From the IMG/VR virus record IMGVR_UViG_3300005337_000009, positions 1-46,857 of that record: a stretch of 46,857 bases of DNA; one strand, given 5' to 3'. Both the position numbers and the translations under genes were made by a program. This document shows, one piece after another, positions 22,927 to 29,449 of this stretch; positions within the stretch are counted from its first letter, which is position 1; the number at the start of each line of letters is the position of its first letter. Under the pieces are notes generated by a model. That model did not search any database and was not told where the DNA came from. It saw only the letters and a list, made by a program, of their open reading frames with translations. The stretch comes from a virus.

Positions 22927-22951
22927 GATTGTTCGCAAAGATTTCCGATCC

Positions 22952-23032
22952 CTATCTCTTCTGACTCAAAATTAGCGCAATCAATTCCCGGAGGAATTTC
23001 GTTGGCCAATCGTTTGTTTCTTTGGTTAACAT
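22952..23032 (-). CDS. Possible 26-aa peptide
   Basis: Frame MLTKETNDWPTKFLRELIAL followed by six residues ending SQKR. The composition is that of an amphipathic helix, and it fills part of the gap between the 49-aa gene and the 139-aa gene. No Shine-Dalgarno sequence and no overlap with a neighbour support it, so it remains tentative. Confidence 0.3.
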   Translation of the reverse strand: MLTKETNDWPTKFLRELIALILSQKR

Positions 23033-23043
23033 AAAACTGACTT

Positions 23044-23066
23044 GAAAACCTAGGACTCGAACCTAG
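23044..23066 (-). other. tRNA T-arm-like element, copy 1
   Basis: On the minus strand the bases form a perfect 5-bp T-stem (CTAGG/CCTAG) around the consensus T-loop TTCGAGT, followed by seven bases like the 3' side of an acceptor stem. No matching 5' acceptor, D-arm or good anticodon arm can be found upstream, so this is not a complete tRNA. A similar element occurs at 23,727-23,748. Confidence 0.45.
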
Positions 23067-23099
23067 ATTCTCCGTGTCAATTCTAGTCCCGATGATCAA

Positions 23100-23249
23100 T
23101 TAAATGATTCCGTGTAACCACCGACGTACTGCTGTGGCAATGCCGTCGTATTCATCGGCGGTTATTTTGTGCTTTACCTTTCCATCTTCGCATAGACAAG
23201 TAACCAATACTTCACCCGTCCAACGTATCTCTACGGTTCTGTTTTTCAT
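23100..23249 (-). CDS. 49-aa hypothetical protein
   Basis: Frame MKNRTVEIRWTGEVLVTCLC then 29 residues ending RRWLHGII. A three-strand pattern (TVEIRW, VLVTCLC, KHKIT) followed by a helix (DEYDGIATAVRRWL) suggests a small alpha/beta fold. Protein-like composition and orderly neighbours support it. Function unknown. Confidence 0.6.
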   Translation of the reverse strand: MKNRTVEIRWTGEVLVTCLCEDGKVKHKITADEYDGIATAVRRWLHGII

Positions 23250-23262
23250 AATCTGAAAGTTT

Positions 23263-23409
23263 TCAATCTCGATCAATATCCGCTTTGATCCTTTCCTTTC
23301 GAATCAGCTTCCTAATTTCCTCCAAGCTCACTCGCTTGATCGGTTTCCCGCCACCCTTAGGTTCCGGCCAATAGCTGGATTTCCAGCCAATCGGATTCGG
23401 AGTTTTCAT
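23263..23409 (-). CDS. 48-aa basic protein
   Basis: Frame MKTPNPIGWKSSYWPEPKGG then a lysine/arginine-rich helix (LEEIRKLIRKERIKADIDRD). The ATG at 23,409 overlaps the TGA of the 37-aa gene. Longer starts upstream read low-quality sequence in this frame where the 37-aa gene is coded in another. Function unknown; nucleic-acid binding is possible. Confidence 0.55.
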   Translation of the reverse strand: MKTPNPIGWKSSYWPEPKGGGKPIKRVSLEEIRKLIRKERIKADIDRD

Positions 23410-23519
23410 CGAAATCCCCTTAGTGCTCCGATTTGCTCCTTTATTCTTCCTCCTTCCTTGAATTCTATCCATTGATCCTCCCACCTTCCTCCGCCGTGAT
23501 CAATTTTAACCTTCCTCAT
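23406..23519 (-). CDS. 37-aa hypothetical protein
   Basis: Frame MRKVKIDHGGGRWEDQWIEF then 17 residues ending GALRGFR. Both ends overlap their neighbours by 4 bp (ATGA), the same arrangement as in the rest of the arm. The strand-turn-strand pattern suggests a small beta domain. Function unknown. Confidence 0.55.
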   Translation of the reverse strand: MRKVKIDHGGGRWEDQWIEFKEGGRIKEQIGALRGFR

Positions 23520-23686
23520 CCTTTCTCCTTTCCGCGAGCATTTGCTCGCTGTTTCTGCTTACGCATTTCCCTTTTCCATTCTGCCAAGGCTTGTCGCGCG
23601 TAATTCGACAAACCTTGTCCGTTTTTGTATGACATAGATGAGGAGCGAAGGACTAGCGAGAGAGTAACGTTCCTCCCCGTTTCCAT
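23516..23686 (-). CDS. 56-aa protein, possible ribbon-helix-helix regulator
   Basis: From the ATG at 23,686 the protein starts METGRNVTLSLVLRSSS and continues with GLSNYARQALAEWKREMRKQ. A strand near the N-terminus followed by a GLSxYxRQAL-type helix resembles ribbon-helix-helix (Arc/CopG-like) DNA-binding proteins, though the first helix is short. An internal ATG at 23,635 would remove the strand. The start lies between the arms of a 16-bp inverted repeat, which would suit autoregulation. The family assignment is tentative. Confidence 0.5.
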   Translation of the reverse strand: METGRNVTLSLVLRSSSMSYKNGQGLSNYARQALAEWKREMRKQKQRANARGKEKG

Positions 23687-23718
23687 TGTCTCTCTGTCTC
23701 ATTTCGCTCCTCATCTAT
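23634..23718. promoter_or_regulatory. 16-bp perfect inverted repeat spanning the start of the 56-aa gene
   Basis: ATAGATGAGGAGCGAA at 23,634-23,649 is matched exactly in inverted orientation at 23,703-23,718. Four further outer pairs follow after one mismatch, and an inner AGAGAG/CTCTCT pair lies inside. In the minus-strand RNA this forms a long stem that places the start codon of the 56-aa gene in the loop and the internal ATG in the stem. It could be an mRNA switch or a protein operator. Confidence 0.55.
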
Positions 23719-23726
23719 ATCATCCA

Positions 23727-23748
23727 AAAGCCTAGGGATCGAACCTTG
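23727..23748 (-). other. tRNA T-arm-like element, copy 2
   Basis: On the minus strand, a T-loop TTCGATC sits in a stem with four of five pairs, followed by GCTTTTG like the 3' acceptor side. It resembles copy 1 at 23,044-23,066 (shared CCTAGG and CGAACC blocks). No D-arm or anticodon arm is found. The two may be tRNA-like structures or remnants of an attachment site at a tRNA 3' end. Confidence 0.4.
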
Positions 23749-23870
23749 ACTCTGAATTTATATCTTACAACGATTCTTTCCAGTTCTTATTTTTTCATAC
23801 TGCCGCCCCGCGAAGTTGCCCTCGCGAAGCGGAGTGTATGAAAGCGGAATCAAACTTCCGCCGTCCTTCC

Positions 23871-24440
23871 CTAGTCCTGCTGCCCGGCAGCCTGCCGCTT
23901 GAGGAACGCCTTCACTTCTTTCAGAAACTCCTGATCCTCTTCCCAAGGCTCCGTCGGCGCGGCCAGCCCACGGCTCTCCGCGTAGCTCGCCGCCGAGCGA
24001 TCCTCGCCCGTCTTCAATTTCCTCGGGGTCTTTCCGTCTTCCTCGAACAGATACAGCTTGAGAACTTCTTTCTCGTACTTGTATCGCGGTTCGTTCCCCG
24101 CAGTCGGCACGTACTCCGACACGATCACCTCGGTCACTCCCAAATCCTCCATGATGCTTTCCCCCTTCTCATTCTCCCCGATCTCCACCTCAACCCCTTT
24201 GTAATGCTTCGCGAGCACCTGGCCGTTCGCTTCCGACCACGGAATATCCGTCCGCTTGTAACCCGCTGGCCGCTTCTCATACCCCGCCAACTCCTTCTCC
24301 GCCTGCCCCGATACCTTCCCCTGCAAGATGCGCAAGGCACCCTGTTTGAGCAAAGCCGCTTCGACCGCTTCGCTAACATCCAATCGCGCGGTGTATGCGA
24401 TATTGCCGAACGAACTTGACACTTCAATCTGCTTTCCCAT
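23871..24440 (-). CDS. 189-aa hypothetical early protein
   Basis: First gene of the left arm. It begins MGKQIEVSSSFGNIAYTARL and is rich in E, K and G, with a beta-rich N-terminal half and a helical, charged C-terminus (DQEFLKEVKAFLKRQ). I do not recognise it. Being nearest to the divergent region it is probably expressed first, as host-takeover or anti-defence genes often are; that is inference from position only. Its codons are more GC-rich than those of the following small genes. No Shine-Dalgarno sequence. Confidence 0.7.
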   Translation of the reverse strand: MGKQIEVSSSFGNIAYTARLDVSEAVEAALLKQGALRILQGKVSGQAEKELAGYEKRPAGYKRTDIPWSEANGQVLAKHYKGVEVEIGENEKGESIMEDLGVTEVIVSEYVPTAGNEPRYKYEKEVLKLYLFEEDGKTPRKLKTGEDRSAASYAESRGLAAPTEPWEEDQEFLKEVKAFLKRQAAGQQD

Positions 24441-25140
24441 AATGGTTATTTTGTGTCAGAAGAGTTAGGTCCATTGATACCCTGAATTGGTACTATCGAT
24501 GAAGTCTCTTCTGACTAAGATAACCCTAACGGAAATCTTTCTAGGGCCGTTAGCGGAAATGGTTAAGTTTGTTTACCTTAACTTGAATTTGCCCGCTACG
24601 GGCCGCGCGGCTTTGGCAAGGGCAGTACACCCGAACCCACCTGCACCCGCGTTCTACGCCTTCCTAGGCGCGTTCCACGGGCAGGCCAGCGAACCTGTGT
24701 TCGCCACCTGCCGCGCCGGAATTTCCTTTGGCGTCTCCGGGGGCTGTGTGCATTCGCGCTTTCGCTCGCTCTGCGCACACGTACTCCCCTTACTCCGCCA
24801 AATTTCAGATTTTCTAAAGGAACCGCCCTTGCTATCGGGCACCTAGCTGGCCCGCCGCCAGTGGTTGTTTGAGTGGGCGTTCGCTTCCACTTTCTATATA
24901 GAACGGGGACGGCGCCGCCGCTCCGGGGTACCTTTGCCCTTTGACCCATTGGGAGATAGTGTAGATCACACACAGCACCCTAACGGAAATTCGTTCCCTT
25001 CCGTTAGAACTAAGGCCAATTTGGCCAATGGCAAGACTTCGGCCATTGGCCACCGGCCTACGGCCCACCGATATGGCCTTCCTTGCCTTGGTGAAAATAA
25101 AGCTTGCGGGCACGAAAAGGAAGGTATAGGCTGGGGCAAG
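24441..25140. promoter_or_regulatory. Divergent intergenic region with many stem-loops
   Basis: About 700 bases with no convincing gene between the two arms. Perfect inverted repeats lie at 24,455-24,464/24,506-24,515 (10 bp), 24,526-24,532/24,547-24,553 (CTAACGG/CCGTTAG), 24,562-24,567/24,577-24,582, 24,980-24,988/24,999-25,007 (CTAACGGAA/TTCCGTTAG, 9 bp) and 25,023-25,032/25,042-25,051 (10 bp). Promoters for both arms must lie here or nearby. The middle part (24.6-24.9 kb) is GC-rich and looks structured, so an RNA or a second origin-related element is possible. Confidence 0.55.
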
Positions 25141-25326
25141 ATGAAGCAAGAAGAAAATTCGGGAAAAAATGAGGCGGGGCCGTTAGCTCCCAAGCGGGTC
25201 GCGGCGAGGGTTCTGGGCGTGACGGAATTTTCGGAGAGGGCAAAGGCTAACCTCAAATCTCAGCTTCCCAGCGGCGCAGTCCGCTGCGGGCCTTTGCCCC
25301 GAGAGATTGTTCATATCTTACCCTGA
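25141..25326 (+). CDS. Possible 61-aa protein upstream of small terminase
   Basis: Frame MKQEENSGKNEAGPLAPKRV ending REIVHILP. Its TGA overlaps the ATG of the terminase gene (TGATG), as in coupled genes here. Composition is less convincing than for other small genes, and the frame stays open further upstream without a good start. Function unknown. Confidence 0.35.
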   Translation: MKQEENSGKNEAGPLAPKRVAARVLGVTEFSERAKANLKSQLPSGAVRCGPLPREIVHILP

Positions 25327-25913
25327 TGGAAACCCAGATTCCCAATCGAATCGTGGTCGAGGAAACCAAGACAAGGTCTAAGCTTTCTCCTGAAGGCCAG
25401 ATTCTTCCTGGATTTCTTCATACTCCATCGGCGGGGCCGCAAGGTCATAATAAGAAAATGAATCTTTCTGGGATCGGGCATGAGCTTCCTTGGATGAAAC
25501 ATGCTGCACAGTATGTGGCCTTGGGGACGATGACCCAAGGAGCTATTGCGGACCTTTGTGGAGTTTCTAAGGATCAAATCTTTGAGCTTTTCCGTACGCC
25601 GTGGTTCATGGAAAGGGTCAAGGAATTAATGGAGGACGGACAAGATGGGGTAATGGCGATTCTAAAAGGCGCGGGGTCAAGTGCCGCAGTTACCCTCATT
25701 GAAATCTGCAACGATCCTAAGGCTCCGAAATCCTCCCGCATCGCGGCAGCCAAAGAGATTCTGGATCGGAACCTTGGTAAATCTCTGACCCTTGTCGAGT
25801 CTAAAGTTCAGCACATGTCTAACGATCCCGTGGCGGAGGTCGAACGTCTTGAGTCCGAAGTCCGCCGGCTGCGAAGCAACGGATCGGGGCCATTGATACA
25901 GCTTAATTCCTAG
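25326..25913 (+). CDS. Terminase small subunit
   Basis: A 195-aa protein. The central helix-turn-helix-like part (MTQGAIADLCGVSKDQIFEL) and the block SSRIAAAKEILDRNLGK are typical of phage TerS proteins, which recognise the packaging site and form a ring that hands DNA to the large subunit. The C-terminal coiled coil (AEVERLESEVRRL) would serve oligomerisation. It opens the right arm, 4.2 kb upstream of the large subunit. Confidence 0.8.
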   Translation: METQIPNRIVVEETKTRSKLSPEGQILPGFLHTPSAGPQGHNKKMNLSGIGHELPWMKHAAQYVALGTMTQGAIADLCGVSKDQIFELFRTPWFMERVKELMEDGQDGVMAILKGAGSSAAVTLIEICNDPKAPKSSRIAAAKEILDRNLGKSLTLVESKVQHMSNDPVAEVERLESEVRRLRSNGSGPLIQLNS

Positions 25914-25952
25914 CGAGACGGCGAAGCCGAATCGCGTAATGAAGCCCCGCTA

Positions 25953-25978
25953 GGTTAGCCCTAATTCCATTTCTAACT
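25953..25978 (+). promoter_or_regulatory. GTTAG...CTAAC element, copy before the fibre-like genes
   Basis: GTTAGCCCTA followed by 11 bases and CTAAC is an imperfect stem-loop. The same element, with 22 of 26 bases identical, lies directly before the giant virion gene (41,333-41,358). A related half occurs in the 16.8 kb intergenic region. It is probably a promoter or binding site for late transcription. Confidence 0.45.
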
Positions 25979-25982
25979 TTCC

Positions 25983-26006
25983 GAAGGGCTATCCCGCCCT
26001 TCTTTT
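25983..26006 (+). terminator. Intrinsic terminator after small terminase
   Basis: A 7-bp perfect stem (GAAGGGC/GCCCTTC) with a 6-base loop, followed by TTTT. It lies in the 165-bp gap between the small terminase gene and the next gene. The stem is short, so termination may be partial. Confidence 0.6.
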
Positions 26007-26078
26007 GACGATACCCGGTGGGGTCGCCAATGACAAATCAAGCGCCACCGTAACGCCGAATCCGAGGCAAACAAATGT

Positions 26079-26612
26079 ATGGGATGGATGTATCGACCAG
26101 ATGAATTGCAAGTTTTGAAGGGCCAAGGAATTCCAAGTGCCTCGCGGGACACCCCGACGTTGTATGTGGATCTGTTGACTGGGCAAACCTATCTTAATTC
26201 CGGCGGCGGGACGACCTGGACGGCCTTTGGTGCCGGCAATCAAGAAACTCTGACCGCGGCGCGAGTCCTGACCGCGGGTGATTCCGGGAAGACCTTTTTC
26301 TTGAATCTTGCCGGCGGTTTCGACGTGACATTGCCCGCTCTAACCGTCACCGGTTCCTTCAAGTTCATTGTCCTGACCGCGCCGACCACGGCATATACCA
26401 TCACCGGAGCTACCGCTGACAAAATCGTCGGCCATGTTCTATCTTCCTCTGGCGGCGCCGAAGATCACGAGGACACCGCTGGTGGCGACGTGGTCAACTT
26501 CATCGCCAACACCGCGGTCATCGGCGACGAAGTCACCATCACCATGAACGGGACGCTTTACTTTGCTTCCTGTAAATGTGCTGCGGCTGGTGGCATCACC
26601 ATCACCGGCTAA
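26079..26612 (+). CDS. Virion surface or tail-fibre-like protein
   Basis: A 177-aa protein rich in T, G, A and V with short strands, typical of phage decoration or fibre proteins. The N-terminus (YVDLLTGQTYLNSGGG) resembles tail-fibre collar or baseplate-attachment modules. The start could be 26,079 or the ATG three codons later. It is the first of three such genes between the terminase subunits. Receptor binding or capsid decoration is inferred from composition and place. Confidence 0.6.
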   Translation: MGWMYRPDELQVLKGQGIPSASRDTPTLYVDLLTGQTYLNSGGGTTWTAFGAGNQETLTAARVLTAGDSGKTFFLNLAGGFDVTLPALTVTGSFKFIVLTAPTTAYTITGATADKIVGHVLSSSGGAEDHEDTAGGDVVNFIANTAVIGDEVTITMNGTLYFASCKCAAAGGITITG

Positions 26613-26624
26613 TAGCTCGCCCTT

Positions 26625-27320
26625 ATGGCCACTACCTCACTCCTAAAGACGCAGATGAATACTGCGTCTGCGGCCAATCCGGCTGGCTGGACAACCTTCG
26701 AGGCCGCCGTTGAGGTCATTGCCAATGCGATCACATTGGGAATCGGTCCAGGGATCGCGGGGACCGCTGGGACTCCAAATGCTGGAGTCCTTTCTGTCCA
26801 AGGGATAACTAATGGCACCGTTCTCCAGACCAATGACGCTGCACTAATCGCAGCAAATCATACTGACCTTGCGGCTATTTTAGCCAAGCAACCATCTCTC
26901 GGCACCGCGGGCACGGCATCGGCGAATGTCATCACCGTGCAGGGGATTGCGAGTGGGACAGCTCAAGCGTGTAGCGACGCAGGGGCGGCGTGGACCACAG
27001 TCCGTGGCGTCGCCGGAGTGCCATTTACTTCTGCCGATCAACACTCCGCTGTAGCCAGCGTGACCGATGCTCCAACATCAGGCCAGAAGCTTGTCATCAC
27101 CGATCTCATCATTTCGTCCGACACTGCGCTCTCGGTAAGTTTCAACATCGAATCCGACGCCACGGTCATCTACGGTCCGTTCTATCTCGCAGCAGGATCG
27201 ACCGTGAATCTTGTGACTCGCGCCAAGCTGAAACTCGGGACAGCGAATAAAAAACTACAAGTCCAATCCTCTGTCGCCGGAAACATCAGCGTCCTTGCCC
27301 TCTACTACTCCGAAGCCTAA
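26625..27320 (+). CDS. Structural protein, beta-rich
   Basis: A 231-aa protein rich in A, T, G and V. Two similar blocks are visible: TAGTPNAGVLSVQGITNGT near residue 50 and TAGTASANVITVQGIASGT near residue 100. This internal duplication is common in phage surface and fibre proteins. The C-terminal half looks like a beta-sandwich. It was probably part of the virion; no enzymatic motif. Confidence 0.62.
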   Translation: MATTSLLKTQMNTASAANPAGWTTFEAAVEVIANAITLGIGPGIAGTAGTPNAGVLSVQGITNGTVLQTNDAALIAANHTDLAAILAKQPSLGTAGTASANVITVQGIASGTAQACSDAGAAWTTVRGVAGVPFTSADQHSAVASVTDAPTSGQKLVITDLIISSDTALSVSFNIESDATVIYGPFYLAAGSTVNLVTRAKLKLGTANKKLQVQSSVAGNISVLALYYSEA

Positions 27321-27327
27321 TCCCCTT

Positions 27328-28062
27328 ATGTTCAACGTCTCCGCAGTCATCAAGTTCAACGGCACCGTCACCCGACTTTCCGGCACCGTCGACCCGCTCG
27401 CCAATATCCCGTTCGTCGCACGGCTTCAAACGCACCTTGGCGACAATGTGCCACTTGGCATTTACACCGATATGGCTGGCACCATTCCGGCCGTGACGGG
27501 CGACACAGTGCGCTCGTGGAATGACGAACTTTCCGGCAACTCCCATTTACTCACGTCCACAGGAGTCGGAATTACCATGGAGATTGTTTCTGGCGTTCCA
27601 GTGCTTCGTTTCCCTGGTCAAGCCGGCATGACGCTTGGTGAATCCTTTGCCGTAGCGCAACCTCATCACATTGTTTACGCTTATAAGAACAGGGCGATTT
27701 CACCCGCGAGCGGCGACGAAGTCACGACGGGAAACTCCCCCGACAATTGTGCCATCCTCGAAGTGGATACACCCTCAAGCACGGTCTACGCGGGGGCTGG
27801 ATTCTCTGTCAGCATCACCTTGGCGGATAACTTCTTCAACGTGATTTCGGCCTCTTTTAACGGCGCGGATTCTATTCTTCGGTCAAACGGTTCGCAAGTT
27901 GGCGCAGGTAACGCTGGCACGGATGATCGCACTGGCCTCTGCCTCCCCGCCTTTACTGGCGGTCGTCGCGCCGCTGTCGACGTAATCGCCGTCCTTATCC
28001 CCGTGAACTGGTCCGACGTGCCCGCCTGCGAAGCGTACCTCGCTGACCTTCTCCCTGCATGA
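27328..28062 (+). CDS. LamG/concanavalin-like virion protein
   Basis: A 244-aa protein from MFNVSAVIKFNG; an upstream TTG start was rejected because the ATG follows a CCTT leader like its neighbours. Strand-rich sequence with LGIYTDMAG, SWNDELSGN and VPVLRFPGQAG matches the laminin-G-like (concanavalin-type) folds in phage tail and fibre proteins, which bind surface glycans. It probably takes part in host recognition. Its stop overlaps the receiver-domain ATG by 4 bp. Confidence 0.65.
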   Translation: MFNVSAVIKFNGTVTRLSGTVDPLANIPFVARLQTHLGDNVPLGIYTDMAGTIPAVTGDTVRSWNDELSGNSHLLTSTGVGITMEIVSGVPVLRFPGQAGMTLGESFAVAQPHHIVYAYKNRAISPASGDEVTTGNSPDNCAILEVDTPSSTVYAGAGFSVSITLADNFFNVISASFNGADSILRSNGSQVGAGNAGTDDRTGLCLPAFTGGRRAAVDVIAVLIPVNWSDVPACEAYLADLLPA

Positions 28063-28460
28063 CCAAAGTCCTCATAGTCGACGACCACCGCGAAAACGCC
28101 GCCGCGCTCGCCATGCTCATCGAGGCGAGTTGGAAACTCCCCGGCGACGAGATGAAGGTCGTCGTTGTCCATACGATGGAGGACGCCCGTAAGGAGCGAG
28201 ACGACTCCAACGTCACCATTCTCGACCTCGACCTGCCTGACTCCTCACCCGAGGACACTATGGCCGAGATCAAGAACTTCCCTCCGCCGGTCATCGTGCT
28301 GACCGGATGCGCCGACGATGCGCTTAGCGCAGCGTGTATGGTGGCTGGAGCGGCGCACGTCTTCATTAAGGGCTCACTAATGGGCTTCATCCCAACCTTT
28401 TTCAAAGCCCTTCAACTGGACGTACTGCGGCGCGCGGGACAACGCCATGAACCACAGTGA
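28059..28460 (+). CDS. Stand-alone response-regulator receiver (REC) domain
   Basis: A 133-aa protein with the complete active site of a CheY-like receiver: Asp8-Asp9 (VLIVDDH), phospho-acceptor Asp56 (ILDLDLPD), Thr82 (VLTGCADD) and Lys104 (FIKGS). There is no output domain. Its start overlaps the fibre-like gene and its end overlaps the next membrane gene. Such a protein could take phosphate from a host histidine kinase, act as a sink, or time a late function. Carriage by a phage in the lysis region is unusual. Confidence 0.88.
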   Translation: MTKVLIVDDHRENAAALAMLIEASWKLPGDEMKVVVVHTMEDARKERDDSNVTILDLDLPDSSPEDTMAEIKNFPPPVIVLTGCADDALSAACMVAGAAHVFIKGSLMGFIPTFFKALQLDVLRRAGQRHEPQ

Positions 28461-28773
28461 ACTCACCCCAGAAGAGGAGAATCTACTCAAGCGCTTCAAC
28501 ACTCGTCAGCACGAGAGCGAGGATGCTGAGTCCCGTCTTGTAGAAAAATACGGCAACCGAGCCGCGCTTGCAAAACAGGTCTGGAGTGCAATCGTTGCCA
28601 TTATCGTCTTCGCTGTCCTTGCCACCGCTTGGGTACTTTCGATCAAATCCGATGTAGAACGCAACACCCGTGACGCGATCCAAATCCGCACCGACCTTAA
28701 CCGCGTAGCCGACCGAGTAGATGCTATTCGTCTCGAACTGAAAGATAAACAAGATCGTAAACGTGACCCCTGA
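28447..28773 (+). CDS. Single-pass membrane protein of the lysis region (spanin-like candidate)
   Basis: A 108-aa protein: an acidic N-terminus of 44 residues, one membrane segment (about 45-66, AIVAIIVFAVLATAWVL) and a helical, charged C-terminus (RTDLNRVADRVDAIRLELKD) that would be periplasmic. An inner-membrane anchor with a periplasmic coiled coil is what an i-spanin looks like; a pinholin or another role is possible. Overlaps the receiver gene by 14 bp. Confidence 0.6.
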   Translation: MNHSELTPEEENLLKRFNTRQHESEDAESRLVEKYGNRAALAKQVWSAIVAIIVFAVLATAWVLSIKSDVERNTRDAIQIRTDLNRVADRVDAIRLELKDKQDRKRDP

Positions 28774-28776
28774 AAT

Positions 28777-29004
28777 ATGACTCTTTCTTACTTCATCATC
28801 CATTCCGGCACTGGGCCTATCCTCTGGCTTGTCAACATCATCGTCTACCTCATCATCGCGGTAATCCTTTGGCTTATTATCAAATGGGTCGCGGCAGAGT
28901 TTGGTGTTCCGCCGCAGATTGTCAAACTCATCGGTCTTCTTCTTTTCCTTCTCCTTGTACTTTCCCTCTTCGTCGGTTGCACAATTCCCTCCCAACTTCG
29001 ATGA
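28777..29004 (+). CDS. Holin-like small membrane protein
   Basis: A 75-aa protein with two hydrophobic segments (about 12-37 and 49-68) separated by EFGVPPQIV, and a short basic C-terminus. The two-segment layout, size and position before the endolysin suit a class II holin. The second segment contains LFVGC, which is not at an N-terminus and so is not a lipobox. Its TGA overlaps the next ATG. Confidence 0.65.
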   Translation: MTLSYFIIHSGTGPILWLVNIIVYLIIAVILWLIIKWVAAEFGVPPQIVKLIGLLLFLLLVLSLFVGCTIPSQLR

Positions 29005-29240
29005 AAAAGCTTTTACTTTTAATCCTGTTGGGTAGCTCAGGCTGTACCACGGCCTATTATCCCGATGGCAAAAAGTTCGTCTCAGTCTCCTCGAATTTCA
29101 AAGGCCGAATTTCTGGTCCCGGAATGGTCCTCGACGGAGAAATCAACAACGCTATCGTGATCCAGAAAGTCGGGGCCGGCGTGACCCAGGGCATCATGTC
29201 CGCAACAATTCCCGCCATGACCGGAGGAGTAATCAAGTGA
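29001..29240 (+). CDS. Small lipoprotein (o-spanin-like candidate)
   Basis: A 79-aa protein with a lipoprotein signal: MKKLLLLILLGSSGC, cleavage expected before Cys15 (Ser at -3 is less usual than Leu). The mature part is 65 residues and ends in a G/A/T-rich region. Small lipoproteins in lysis cassettes usually are outer-membrane spanins that pair with an inner-membrane spanin. A longer upstream frame was rejected because the lipoprotein signal starts here and the ATG overlaps the previous stop. Confidence 0.65.
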   Translation: MKKLLLLILLGSSGCTTAYYPDGKKFVSVSSNFKGRISGPGMVLDGEINNAIVIQKVGAGVTQGIMSATIPAMTGGVIK

Positions 29241-29437
29241 AACATTATCGAAAATGGGGTGAGCACTCATTTGCCTATAATGCCGCCGGCGTCTGCTTCT
29301 GCGCAGGACTTCTCTTTATTGGCCTTATCCTTAGTGCTGTCTGCGCTCCCCTCACCGCGCTGGGCTGGGCGTTCGGCTATCGCGACGTGCCTCCCTATCC
29401 ACGCGCGGGCTACGGAGGCAACAGCCACTGCCAGTAA
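29237..29437 (+). CDS. 66-aa membrane protein of the lysis region
   Basis: Starts at a GTG that overlaps the previous TGA. One long hydrophobic stretch (about residues 15-44) could span once or form a hairpin; the C-terminus is P/G/Y-rich. It may be a second holin or antiholin. Function inferred from place only. Confidence 0.58.
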   Translation: MKHYRKWGEHSFAYNAAGVCFCAGLLFIGLILSAVCAPLTALGWAFGYRDVPPYPRAGYGGNSHCQ

Positions 29438-29449
29438 ACCTTTTCTGTT

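Noticed and set aside
23040-23120. Complete tRNA gene around the T-arm-like element
   Set aside because: No matching 5' acceptor strand, D-arm or paired anticodon arm could be found within 90 bases.
23838-24419. 193-codon plus-strand frame opposite the 189-aa early gene
   Set aside because: Very rich in L, R and P and poor in acidic residues, as typical of a shadow frame; the minus-strand frame has balanced composition and fits the operon.
24487-25326. Several frames of 74-153 codons in the divergent region on both strands
   Set aside because: They overlap each other, have R/P/G/C-rich composition and no fixed neighbours; only the short frame that overlaps the terminase start was kept, at low confidence.
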